The notes under the pieces: generated by a model
Told to the model about the DNA's origin: nothing
Seen by the model: only the letters and a program-made list of their open reading frames with translations
Databases searched by the model: none
Origin: Defluviicoccus sp.
GTDB taxonomy: Bacteria; Pseudomonadota; Alphaproteobacteria; MPNO01
Length of the DNA: 33,934 nt
Assembly (NCBI GenBank): GCA_022823775.1
Contig: JAJEHI010000081.1
Span: forward strand, 1-33,934
Direction: 5' to 3'
Program-made: the position numbers and the translations under genes
Shown: one piece after another, positions 7,108 through 14,335 of the stretch
Layout: every line of letters begins with the position of its first letter
Position numbering within the stretch: the stretch's first letter is position 1

Positions 7108-8388
7108 ATGAGCGAACTCTGGCAACTCACCGCGGCCGAGGCGGGGCGCGGGATCGCCGCCCGCGAGATCACGTCGGAGCAGCTCGTGCGGTCCTGCCTG
7201 GACCGGATCGCGGATCGCGACCCGGACGTCGAGGCCTGGACCCATCTCGATCCCGACTACGCCATCGCCGGCGCGCGGGAGGCCGACGCCTCGCCTTCGA
7301 CGAGCCCGCTGCACGGCGTGCCGTTCGGGGTCAAGGACGTGATCGACTCGGGCGAGCTGCCGACCGAGTACGGCGCGCCCGCGATCCACGGCGGCCACCG
7401 GCCGGAGCGCGACGCGGCCTGCGTCGCCGCGATGCGGTCCGCGGGCGCGGTGCTGATGGGCAAGACCGTCTCCACCGAGTTCGCCACCTTCTGGCCCGGC
7501 AAGACGAAAAACCCGCATAACCCCGCCCACACGCCGGGCGGCTCCTCCAGCGGCTCGGCGGCGGCCGTCGGCGCCTCGATGGTGCCGATCGCCTTCGGCA
7601 ACCAGACCGCGGGGTCGCTGATCCGGCCCGCGGCGTTCTGCGGCGTCGTGGGCTTCAAGCCGACGCACGGGACGGTCGACCTCACCGGCATCCTGCCGCT
7701 CGAGCCGATCTTCGACACGCTCGGCTACATGGCCCGGTCGGTCGACGACGTGGGGCTGTTCTACGATATCGTGCGCGGCGCGGAACCGGCGGTTCCCGCC
7801 GACGGGCCGGGCCGCGCGCCGAGGGTCGGGCTCTGCCGCACCCACCATTGGAAGAAGGCCGATGCGGTGTGCCGCGAGGCGGTCGAGCGCGCGGCCGCCA
7901 AATTCGCCGATCTCGGCGCGGACGTGGACGATGTCGAGCTGCCGGACGATTTCGCGGCGGTTCCCGACAGCCACCGCGTGATCCTCAACGCCGGCCTCAC
8001 GCAGAGCCTCGCGCGGCAATATGCCGACCACCGCGACCGTCTGAGCGAGCGGCTGCGCGGCATGATCGAGGAGGGACTCGGCTACGACGAGGCGACGCTG
8101 GAGGCGGCGCGGACCCATGCCAGGGCATGCCGCGCGGCGGCCGGCGACGCATTCGGCGATTGCGACGTGCTGCTCACCCCGAGCGCGCCGGGCGAGGCGC
8201 CGGAAGGGCTCGGCATGACCGGCGATCCGATTTTCCAGACCACCTGGACGCTGCTCCATCTGCCCTGCGTCACGCTTCCCTTCGCCACCGGCCCGCGGGG
8301 GCTGCCCATAGGAGTGCAGCTGATCGGCAGCCGCGGCGAGGACGCGGCCGTGCTCGCCGTCGCCAAGTGGTTCCACGGCCGGATGTGA
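7108..8388 (+). CDS. Amidase, amidase-signature family
   Basis: The 426-residue hydrolase carries the Ser-cisSer-Lys machinery. Lys76 is in GVPFGVKDVID, a serine run is in TPGGSSSGSAAAV (about residues 143-153, holding the cis-Ser), and the nucleophile Ser170 is in NQTAGSLIRPAAFCG. The NQTAGS variant of the usual DTGGS is seen in a subset of the family. A GGGGAGGGG ribosome-binding site precedes the ATG. A 183-bp gap separates it from the VOC gene, so it may have its own promoter. The stop codon overlaps the start of the ABC permease gene. The family hydrolyses carboxamides to acid plus ammonia; candidates here are allophanate-, aryl- or heterocyclic amides. GatA is less likely because no gatB or gatC is nearby. 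Confidence 0.9.
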   Translation: MSELWQLTAAEAGRGIAAREITSEQLVRSCLDRIADRDPDVEAWTHLDPDYAIAGAREADASPSTSPLHGVPFGVKDVIDSGELPTEYGAPAIHGGHRPERDAACVAAMRSAGAVLMGKTVSTEFATFWPGKTKNPHNPAHTPGGSSSGSAAAVGASMVPIAFGNQTAGSLIRPAAFCGVVGFKPTHGTVDLTGILPLEPIFDTLGYMARSVDDVGLFYDIVRGAEPAVPADGPGRAPRVGLCRTHHWKKADAVCREAVERAAAKFADLGADVDDVELPDDFAAVPDSHRVILNAGLTQSLARQYADHRDRLSERLRGMIEEGLGYDEATLEAARTHARACRAAAGDAFGDCDVLLTPSAPGEAPEGLGMTGDPIFQTTWTLLHLPCVTLPFATGPRGLPIGVQLIGSRGEDAAVLAVAKWFHGRM

Positions 8389-9215
8389 GCGGGGAGCCGC
8401 ACGCCCCGGACCCCGCCGGCCGCGCCGAAGCGACCGGCCGCGCCGCGCGGACGATCGCCCCGCTCCTGATCGGCGTCGCCGTGCTCGCGGTCTGGGAGGG
8501 GTCGGTGCGGGCCTGGGAGGTCAAGCACTACGTCCTGCCGGGGCCTCTGCTGATCCTGGAGACGCTGGTCGCGGACTGGCGGACCCTGCTGCCCTCGCTC
8601 CTCCACACCATGAAGACCGCGCTGGGCGCGTTCCTGCTCGCGGCGCTCGGCGGGCTCGGCATCGCCATCCTGTTCGCCCGCTCGCGCTGGCTGGAGGCGA
8701 GCCTCTTCCCCTACGCGGTGATAATCCAGGTGACCCCGGTGGTCTCGATCGCGCCGCTGATCATCATCTGGGTCAAGGACATCGAGATCGCGCTGCTGGT
8801 CTGCGCCTGGATCGTCGCCTTCTTCCCGGTCGTCGCCAACACCACGCTCGGCCTCAAAAGCGCGGATCACAATCTGCGCAACCTGTTCGAGCTCTACGGG
8901 GCGAGCCGGCGGCAGGTGCTGTGGCGGCTCCGCCTGCCGAGCGCGCTGCCCTATTACCTGTCCTCGCTCCGGATCGCCGGCGGGCTCGCCCTGATCGGCG
9001 CGGTGGTGGCGGAGTTCGTGGCCGGGACCGGCGGGACGGCGTCGGGGCTCGCCTGGCGGATCCTCGAATCGGGCTACCGGCTCAACATCCCCCGCATGTT
9101 CGCGGCGCTGCTGCTGATCTCGCTCGCCGGCATCGCCATCTTCGCCGCCCTCGGCTGGCTCCAGCACGCGATCCTGAAGCGCTGGCACGAAAGCGCCGCG
9201 GTCAGGGAGAATTAG
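8385..9215 (+). CDS. ABC transporter inner-membrane permease (SsuC/TauC/ThiX type)
   Basis: The 276-residue integral membrane protein has about six spans and the EAA loop contacting the ATPase (ELYGASRRQVLWRLRLPSAL near residues 165-185). This is characteristic of the BPD-type permeases for sulfonates, taurine, nitrate or pyrimidine precursors. The start is GTG at 8385 inside the amidase stop region (GTGA overlap), so translation is coupled to the amidase. No ATPase or binding protein is adjacent, so it is an orphan permease in this window. A binding-protein-like gene of a matching family (26048-26935) lies 17 kb away on the other strand. The 3' end overlaps the end of the convergent gene at 9212 by four bases. 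Function: probably imports an amide or precursor used with the amidase; inference. Confidence 0.87.
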   Translation: MSGEPHAPDPAGRAEATGRAARTIAPLLIGVAVLAVWEGSVRAWEVKHYVLPGPLLILETLVADWRTLLPSLLHTMKTALGAFLLAALGGLGIAILFARSRWLEASLFPYAVIIQVTPVVSIAPLIIIWVKDIEIALLVCAWIVAFFPVVANTTLGLKSADHNLRNLFELYGASRRQVLWRLRLPSALPYYLSSLRIAGGLALIGAVVAEFVAGTGGTASGLAWRILESGYRLNIPRMFAALLLISLAGIAIFAALGWLQHAILKRWHESAAVREN

Positions 9216-9457
9216 GGAAACGGCCGCCCGGCGGCCGGGGCGTCCGGATCCCACCGGCGGAGAAAGCCCTCCGGCAGCCCCTCGACCCGCGCCATCCGTT
9301 CGCGCAGCTCGGACATCTCACCGACCACAGTCCGGCGATCGTCGGCCAGGCGGTCGATCCTCCTGTCCGGGCGCTGCTCCAGGCCGGCATCGATCCGCCA
9401 GATGAACAGGCCCAGGGCGATCCCGACCCCGGGCATGGCGAGTATCTCCTCGCTCAC
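9212..9457 (-). CDS. Small membrane-anchored coiled-coil protein, third of tandem trio
   Basis: This 81-residue protein begins MSEEILAMPGVGIALGLFIW, one short hydrophobic span, then a charged helical segment (EMSELRERMARVEG). The N-terminus matches its two upstream neighbours ([15 protein letters not shown] and [15 protein letters not shown]), so it is a diverged duplicate; the proline and shorter hydrophobic run suggest weaker anchoring. Its ATG overlaps the preceding gene's stop by four bases (9454-9457), giving an overlapping three-gene operon. Its stop overlaps the convergent ABC permease stop. No function is recognised. The shared N-terminus and the coupling argue for a real gene despite the small size. 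Confidence 0.6.
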   Translation of the reverse strand: MSEEILAMPGVGIALGLFIWRIDAGLEQRPDRRIDRLADDRRTVVGEMSELRERMARVEGLPEGFLRRWDPDAPAAGRPFP

Positions 9458-9756
9458 CCTGTACCGCTACCCGCTTGAAGCTCGCCGAGACGCCCACGGA
9501 TCTCGCCGCGCAGCTCGGACAGCTCCCGGGCGAGCAATTGGTGATCCCTGGCGAGATCGTCGACCTTTTCTTCCAGCCGAACGAACCTGTCTTCGAGCCG
9601 GATTACCCTGACCTCAAGCCCGTCGAACCTTCCTTCGAGTCCGCCGATCCTACCTTCAAGGCGGACGAACAGGCGGAAAAAGAACAGGGCGAACGTGCCG
9701 CCGGATGCCATCAGCGTCGCGCCGACACCCAGTATGGCGACGATCTCGTTGCTCAC
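9454..9756 (-). CDS. Small membrane-anchored coiled-coil protein, second of tandem trio
   Basis: The 100-residue protein has an N-terminal membrane span (about residues 8-30, [20 protein letters not shown]) followed by a run of heptads: RLEGRIG, GLEGRFD, GLEVRVI, RLEDRFV, RLEEKVD, DLARDHQ. It ends with a charged helix ELSELRGEIRGRLGEL. It aligns end to end with the 72-residue neighbour upstream except for an insertion of exactly 28 residues, four heptads (about residues 35-62). Its start overlaps that neighbour's stop by four bases. The repeated 21-nt unit suggests slipped-strand growth. Probably a membrane-tethered oligomerising rod; partner and role unknown. Confidence 0.7.
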   Translation of the reverse strand: MSNEIVAILGVGATLMASGGTFALFFFRLFVRLEGRIGGLEGRFDGLEVRVIRLEDRFVRLEEKVDDLARDHQLLARELSELRGEIRGRLGELQAGSGTG

Positions 9757-9971
9757 CCCGCGCCGCTTCCCACACGTAAGTCGCCAAGGCGCCCACGCAT
9801 TTCGCCGCGAAATTCGGACAATTCCCGCGCGAGGGACTGATGATCCCGTGTGAGACTGTCCACCTTGTCTTCCAGACGCGCGAAGAGGCGGAAGATGAAC
9901 AGGGCGAACGTTCCGCCCGACGCGAGCAGCGTCGCCCCGACTCCCAGCATGGTGAGTATCTCGTCGCTCAT
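9753..9971 (-). CDS. Small membrane-anchored coiled-coil protein, first of tandem trio
   Basis: The 72-residue protein begins [20 protein letters not shown], a single hydrophobic span to about residue 30. A short coiled coil follows ([20 protein letters not shown]), then [21 protein letters not shown]. It is the closest relative of the gene that follows and lacks four of its heptads. No Shine-Dalgarno sequence is visible before the ATG; a TATTAT box ends only about 10 nt upstream, so the mRNA may be leaderless. It is first gene of the overlapping trio and divergent from the VOC gene at 10244, with a repeat between. Function unknown. Confidence 0.68.
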   Translation of the reverse strand: MSDEILTMLGVGATLLASGGTFALFIFRLFARLEDKVDSLTRDHQSLARELSEFRGEMRGRLGDLRVGSGAG

Positions 9972-9980
9972 ATACCCAAT

Positions 9981-9986
9981 ATAATA
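9981..9986 (-). promoter_or_regulatory. Possible -10 box of the coiled-coil trio
   Basis: TATTAT on the minus strand lies just before the ATG at 9971. Start of transcription would fall within a few bases of the ATG. No convincing -35 hexamer was found at the expected spacing, so this is tentative. Confidence 0.3.
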
Positions 9987-10084
9987 GAGCGATATGGCGT
10001 TTGCACTACCTTAAAGAGAGTGTCCCGTCATGCCATTCGTTCCGCGGCGGCGTCCGCTATCGCCGCCCGACGCCGCCCGAGAGG

Positions 10085-10197
10085 TCCCCTCACCCCGACC
10101 CTCTCCCCCGCTGGGGGAGAGGGGGATTCGCGCGGCGCCGACCCCTCTTCCTTACCTTCTCCCCTCCCGCTTGCGGGAGGGGTAGGGGGAGGGTGGC
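10085..10197. repeat. Two-hairpin intergenic repeat, copy B
   Basis: Hairpin 1 is a perfect 11-bp stem: CCCTCTCCCCC (10099-10109), GCT, GGGGGAGAGGG (10113-10123). A GGATTCGCG link and a pyrimidine-rich stretch follow. Hairpin 2 is CCCCTCCCGC (10161-10170), TT, GCGGGAGGGG (10173-10182), then a G-rich tail. It lies between divergent genes, so it is not simply a terminator. Confidence 0.85.
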
Positions 10198-10243
10198 GGG
10201 GAAATGCTGTACAATGCCGTCGCCCACGAACGGGAGACGCGAG

Positions 10244-10693
10244 ATGACAGCCGGGACCATCGACGTCGAGCAGGTCGACCATATCGGGATCCGGGTGTCG
10301 GACCCCGACCGGGCGCTCGCGTTCTATCGCACCCTCGGCTTCGAGCTCGAACGCGAGGTCGAGTTCGACGCGGTGATCATCATCCGGAACCCGCAAGGCG
10401 TCGAGATCAACCTGGTAGTCAACGCCAACGACGATTATGGCGGTCGCAACGTGCTGATGGACGTCGAAGGCATCAAATATGCCGGCATCACCCATGTCGC
10501 GCTGCGCGTCGCCTCCGTCGCCGACACCGTGGAAACGCTGAGAACGAACGGAATCGAGATCCGCCAGGGACCGGTCAGGTTCGGCGAGGACGGCAACGTC
10601 TCGGTCTTCGTGCGCGACCCCGACCTCAACGTGATCGAACTGCGCGGCCGCGGCGAGGACCTCGACGGCGTCGAGCATTACACCCCGGATTGA
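10244..10693 (+). CDS. VOC superfamily protein (glyoxalase I-like)
   Basis: The 149-residue protein has two VOC modules with all four glyoxalase-like metal ligands in place: His13 in [11 protein letters not shown], Glu in GVEINLVV, His in [10 protein letters not shown], and Glu in [10 protein letters not shown]. The frame stays open upstream through the repeat, but ATG at 10244 has GGGAG about 8 nt before it and opens directly on the fold. It precedes the UbiD-type gene by 72 nt; that gene has its own promoter-like sequence, so co-transcription is uncertain. Likely a metal-dependent lyase, isomerase or dioxygenase in the same pathway. The reaction cannot be assigned. Confidence 0.85.
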   Translation: MTAGTIDVEQVDHIGIRVSDPDRALAFYRTLGFELEREVEFDAVIIIRNPQGVEINLVVNANDDYGGRNVLMDVEGIKYAGITHVALRVASVADTVETLRTNGIEIRQGPVRFGEDGNVSVFVRDPDLNVIELRGRGEDLDGVEHYTPD

Positions 10694-10705
10694 TCCCGCC
10701 GCGCG

Positions 10706-10734
10706 CCTTGTGACCCTACGGCCCTTTCGCTAGC
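10706..10734 (+). promoter_or_regulatory. Sigma70-like promoter before the UbiD-type gene
   Basis: TTGTGA (10706-10711), a 17-nt spacer and TAGCGT (10729-10734) fit a typical alphaproteobacterial housekeeping promoter. The predicted start near 10741 leaves a leader of about 25 nt to the ATG at 10766. It would drive the decarboxylase and acyl-CoA synthetase genes. Confidence 0.45.
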
Positions 10735-10765
10735 GTGCCGCCGGACCAACCGGCGAAGGCGAAAC

Positions 10766-12124
10766 ATGGCTCAGGATCTCCCCTCCTATCTCGAACGCGT
10801 GCGCACGGAACGGCCGGACGAGTTCGTCACCGTTTCCCGCGAGATGGACCCCGGCCACGAGGTGACCGCCGCGGTGGTCAAGATCGAGAAGGAGGCCAGG
10901 CGCCGCCCGGTGCTCCTGTTCGAGAATGTCAGGGGCAGCGACTACCCGGTGCTGACTAACCTCCACGCCAGCCGGTCGCGGCTCGCCATGGCGATGAACG
11001 CGCCGCCCAGGGAGATGCTGCAAAAGTACCTCAAGGCGATGGAGGAACCGGTCGCGCCGCGCGAGGTCAATACCGGGCCGTGCAAGGACGTGGTGCTCAA
11101 GGGGGCCGATATCGACCTCTCGCGCCTCCCCCAGCTCGAACACCACCAGGGCGACGGCGGGGCCTACATCACCGCGGCCATATCCTTCGCCAAGGACCCC
11201 AACAGCGACATGTGGAACTGCGCCTATAACCGGCTGATGATCACCGGCAGGGACACGACCTCGATCCACCTGACGCTCGGCAAGCATCTCTGGGAGTACT
11301 ACCAGGTCGCCGAGTCGCGCGGCGAGGCGCTGCCCGTCGCCTTCGCCATCGGCGTCCACCCCGCGATCGCGCTCGGCTGCCTCGCCATCGGCTCGATCGA
11401 CGAGGACGAGCGCGGGATCATGGGCGGGCTGCTGGACGAGCCGCTCGAGCTGGTCCGCTGCGAGACCTCCGACGTCCTGGTCCCGGCGCAGGCGGAAATG
11501 ATCGTCGAAGCCGAGATCCTGCCCCGCGCGAGGATCGCCGAGGGGCCGTTCGGCGAGTTCACCGGCTACAGCCTCGGCGCGCGCGACCGCGAGGTGGTGC
11601 AGGTCAAGGCCGTCACCCACCGCGAGGGCGCGATGTTCCACGACATCACCGTCGGCCATCTCGACCACATGCTGCTCTCCACCATCCCGATGGAGGCCAA
11701 TCTCTACCGCGCGGTCCGGGCGATGATCCCGTCGGTCCGCGTGGTGCGCGTGCCGAGCCCGTTCACCTGCTTCGTCTCGATCGAGCAGCGGCTCGAGGGG
11801 CAGGCGAAGAACGCGATGATGGCCGTGCTCGGCGCCGACCTCTACATGAAGCGCGTGGTCGTGGTGGACCATGACATCGACGTGTTCGACGAGCGCGAGG
11901 TCAACTGGGCGATCGCCACGCGCTGCCAGCCCGACCGCGACATCGTGGTGATTTCGGGCGCGCGCGGCTCCGACCTCGACCCGTCGACCGCCGGCAATGA
12001 CGGGTTCACGGCCAAGTGGGGCGTCGACGCGACCGCCAAGCCGAGCCTCGATGCCTTCACCCCGCGGCACAGCTTCCCGTCCGAGGTGTGGGACGGCATC
12101 GACGTGGAGGCGCTGCTGCCGTAG
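10766..12124 (+). CDS. UbiD-family prenylated-FMN-dependent (de)carboxylase
   Basis: The 452-residue protein matches the UbiD/Fdc family throughout. The catalytic Glu-Arg-Glu set is present: Arg156 in CAYNRLMITG, with Glu259 and Glu264 in AEGPFGEFTGY at the family spacing. GGAYITAAISF and FDEREVNWAIATR are also typical. The family reversibly decarboxylates aromatic or alpha,beta-unsaturated acids using prenylated FMN. The cofactor-making prenyltransferase UbiX is not in this window and must be supplied from elsewhere. The acyl-CoA synthetase gene starts 7 nt downstream, so the two form an operon. This suggests an acid that is (de)carboxylated and CoA-activated, rather than ubiquinone synthesis. 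Substrate unknown. Confidence 0.93.
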   Translation: MAQDLPSYLERVRTERPDEFVTVSREMDPGHEVTAAVVKIEKEARRRPVLLFENVRGSDYPVLTNLHASRSRLAMAMNAPPREMLQKYLKAMEEPVAPREVNTGPCKDVVLKGADIDLSRLPQLEHHQGDGGAYITAAISFAKDPNSDMWNCAYNRLMITGRDTTSIHLTLGKHLWEYYQVAESRGEALPVAFAIGVHPAIALGCLAIGSIDEDERGIMGGLLDEPLELVRCETSDVLVPAQAEMIVEAEILPRARIAEGPFGEFTGYSLGARDREVVQVKAVTHREGAMFHDITVGHLDHMLLSTIPMEANLYRAVRAMIPSVRVVRVPSPFTCFVSIEQRLEGQAKNAMMAVLGADLYMKRVVVVDHDIDVFDEREVNWAIATRCQPDRDIVVISGARGSDLDPSTAGNDGFTAKWGVDATAKPSLDAFTPRHSFPSEVWDGIDVEALLP

Positions 12125-12130
12125 CCCGCG

Positions 12131-13531
12131 ATGGCCGACCACCTCGCGCAACTGCTCGAAGCGGAGGCCCGGAAGCGGCCCGGCAAGCCGGTCCTGCTGT
12201 CGGACGCAGGCGCCGTCGACTGGCGCCGCCTCGAAGGCAGGGCTGGGGCGGTCGCGGCCGCCCTGGCGGGCGAGGGAATTGGGCGCGGAAGCCGTGTCGC
12301 GCTCGGTCTCGACGATCCGGTGGAGATCGTCATCGCGCTGTTGGGCGGGCTGAAGACCGGCGCCACCGTGCTGCCGCTCAATCCGAGGCTTTCCGCCGGC
12401 GAGCGCCAACGCATCCTCGACGATTTCGCGCCGGACCGGCCGATCGAGACGATCGGCGAGGAGGAGACGGCGTTCCCCGCCGTCGAGACGGACCCCGGCG
12501 ATACGGCGATCGTGCTCTACACCTCGGGCAGCACCGGCGATCCCAAGGGCGTGCTGCTGTCCCAGGCGGCGGTCGCGTGGGCGCTCGAGTCCTGGCGCGT
12601 GCCGGTGATGGACCTGACCGACGACGACGTTTCGCTCTCCGCCCTGCCGCTCGCCCATTCGCTCGGCATCTTCGGCTCGGTCCTGGCGCCGCTCCTCTCC
12701 GGCGGGTCGGTCGCGTTCCTCGCGCGCTTCGATCCCGGGGACGCTCTCGCGGCCATCGAGCGCCACCGCGTCACCGTGTTCCCCGGCGTCGCCACCATGT
12801 TCCGACGCATCCTCGACAGCCCCGCGCTCGCCGGCGCCGATCTCTCCAGCCTGCGCTACGCGCTCTCGGGTGCGGCGCCCTGCCCGTGGGATCTTGCCCA
12901 GCAATGGCGCGAGAAGACGGGCGTGCGCATCGTCCGCGGCTACGGCATGACCGAGCTGTTCCGGCCGATCTCCTATCGCGCGGCGGAGCCGGCCGACCTG
13001 GCGGACGCCATCGGCCGCGCCGTGCCGGGCGTCGAACTCAAGGCGGTCGACGACGACGGGAAGGCGCTCGGCGCGGGCGAGACCGGCGAGCTCTGGATCC
13101 GGAGCCCGGCGCGGATGACCGGCTATCTCGGCCGGCCCGGCGACACCGAAGCGGTGTTCGAGGGCGAATGGTTCCGCACCGGCGACCTCGCGACCCTCTC
13201 CCCCGAGGGCTATGTGCGGATCGTCGGGCGCAAGAAGGACATGATCCTGCGCGGCGGCTACACCGTGGCGCCCGGCGAGGTCGAGGCGGTGCTGATGACC
13301 CACCCGGAGATCGCCGAGGCCGCGGTGATCGGCATCCCGGACGACGATCTCGGCGAGGACATCGCGGCCTTCGTCAGCCTCAAACGGCCGGACGCGGCGG
13401 AGCCCGAGGACATCGTCGCCTTCTGCCGCGACCGCATGGCGGGCTACAAATACCCCCGCCACGTCCGCATCGAGCACGCCCTCCCCAAGGGCCCCGCCGG
13501 AAAGGTGCTGAAGGCGCGGCTGCGGTTTTAG
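12131..13531 (+). CDS. Acyl-CoA synthetase / AMP-forming acid-CoA ligase
   Basis: The 466-residue ANL-superfamily enzyme has the P-loop-like ATP motif LYTSGSTGDPKG (residues 129-140), RGYGMTELF, the adenylate-binding GEWFRTGDLA, and the hinge GRKKDMILRGGY. The C-terminal catalytic lysine is in KGPAGKVLKARL (Lys458). It is somewhat short for the family because the N-terminal subdomain is compact. It starts 7 nt after the UbiD-type stop and is certainly co-transcribed. It forms an acyl-adenylate from a carboxylic acid and ATP, then transfers the acyl group to CoA. By context the substrate is an aromatic or related acid, which is inference. Confidence 0.92.
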   Translation: MADHLAQLLEAEARKRPGKPVLLSDAGAVDWRRLEGRAGAVAAALAGEGIGRGSRVALGLDDPVEIVIALLGGLKTGATVLPLNPRLSAGERQRILDDFAPDRPIETIGEEETAFPAVETDPGDTAIVLYTSGSTGDPKGVLLSQAAVAWALESWRVPVMDLTDDDVSLSALPLAHSLGIFGSVLAPLLSGGSVAFLARFDPGDALAAIERHRVTVFPGVATMFRRILDSPALAGADLSSLRYALSGAAPCPWDLAQQWREKTGVRIVRGYGMTELFRPISYRAAEPADLADAIGRAVPGVELKAVDDDGKALGAGETGELWIRSPARMTGYLGRPGDTEAVFEGEWFRTGDLATLSPEGYVRIVGRKKDMILRGGYTVAPGEVEAVLMTHPEIAEAAVIGIPDDDLGEDIAAFVSLKRPDAAEPEDIVAFCRDRMAGYKYPRHVRIEHALPKGPAGKVLKARLRF

Positions 13532-13575
13532 GGAACATGGTTCGTGCGGACCCGTGCCGCGGTATGAAAAGGGCC

Positions 13576-13604
13576 TTGCCGCGGCAATCGGTAAATGGTA
13601 ACAT
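13576..13604 (+). promoter_or_regulatory. Toxin-antitoxin promoter with palindrome over the -35 box
   Basis: TTGCCG (13576-13581), 17 nt, then TAACAT (13599-13604) form a sigma70-like promoter 19 nt before the toxin ATG. TTGCCGCGGCAA at 13576-13587 is a perfect 12-bp palindrome covering the -35. Autoregulation by the toxin-antitoxin complex at such a site is usual for this kind of module. Confidence 0.5.
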
Positions 13605-13622
13605 TGGTGTAACTATGAGACG

Positions 13623-13967
13623 ATGACTTCGCTCAGGGAGTATGTCGATCGCGATGGCCGAAGCCCCTTCGCCCGATGGTTCGACCGGCTCGACGCGCAG
13701 GCTGCCGCCAAGGTGACGACGGCCCTGATCCGGATGGAGCAGGGAAACCTGTCCGGCATCAAGAGTGTCGGCACCGGCGTATCGGAATACAGGATCGATT
13801 TCGGTCCCGGCTACCGGCTCTATTTGGGCAGGGACGGCGAAGCACTCGTCGTGCTGCTTGGCGGCGGCACCAAACGACGCCAGCGGCAAGACATAGAGAC
13901 CGCGCGGGACCGCTGGCGGGATTACAAGCGGCGCAAGAGACGGGAGGCCCGGAAACCATGCCTCTGA
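13623..13967 (+). CDS. RelE/ParE-superfamily toxin (HigB/Gp49-like)
   Basis: The 114-residue basic protein fits the addiction-module killer family. It has the opening SLREYVDRDGRSPFARWFDR, an LDAQAAAKVTTALIRMEQGN helix, YRIDFGPGYRLYLGRDGEAL beta strands, and the conserved LLGGGTKRRQRQDI near the end, followed by a basic tail. Members of the RelE fold typically cleave mRNA at the ribosome. The antitoxin gene begins 10 nt before this stop. The toxin-first order is typical of higBA-type modules. Base composition here is less GC-rich than in the flanking catabolic genes, in keeping with lateral gain. The family call is firm; activity is not shown. Confidence 0.88.
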   Translation: MTSLREYVDRDGRSPFARWFDRLDAQAAAKVTTALIRMEQGNLSGIKSVGTGVSEYRIDFGPGYRLYLGRDGEALVVLLGGGTKRRQRQDIETARDRWRDYKRRKRREARKPCL

Positions 13968-14275
13968 CGCGCGATTTCAAGGAAACGGTGCAAGCCCGGA
14001 TCGAGCGGGATCCCGCCTTCCGCGAGGAACTGCTCAAGCAAGGGGTCGAGTGCCTTCTGTCCGGCGACGTGGATGCCGGCAAGACGATCCTGCGCGACTA
14101 CATCAACGCAACCGTCGGATTTCAGGAGCTTGGCGGGCTAACCTCGAAATCGCCGAAGAGCCTGATGCGCATGTTCGGTCCCGGAGGTAATCCGCAGGCG
14201 CGGAACCTCTTCGAGGTCATCGATCGACTTCAGGAACGCGAAGGACTTCGACTGAAGGTCCATGCGGTCCGGTAG
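13958..14275 (+). CDS. Antitoxin of the RelE/HigB-type module (HigA-like DNA-binding)
   Basis: The 105-residue protein begins MPLTRDFKETVQARIERDPA. It carries a C-terminal helix-turn-helix region (about residues 50-95, GFQELGGLTSKSPKSLMRMF followed by GPGGNPQARNLFEVIDRL), matching the putative addiction-module antidote family, where this part binds the operator. ATG at 13958 overlaps the toxin stop by 10 nt and has CGGGAGG about 10 nt upstream. It should neutralise the toxin and repress the promoter at 13576-13604. Its end faces the MetE-like gene across 60 bp with no obvious terminator hairpin. Confidence 0.85.
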   Translation: MPLTRDFKETVQARIERDPAFREELLKQGVECLLSGDVDAGKTILRDYINATVGFQELGGLTSKSPKSLMRMFGPGGNPQARNLFEVIDRLQEREGLRLKVHAVR

Positions 14276-14335
14276 GGAACCCCGGTAAGGCCCCGCGAGC
14301 GACGCCTCGGTGCCGCCCGCCGCCCGAAACCCGTT

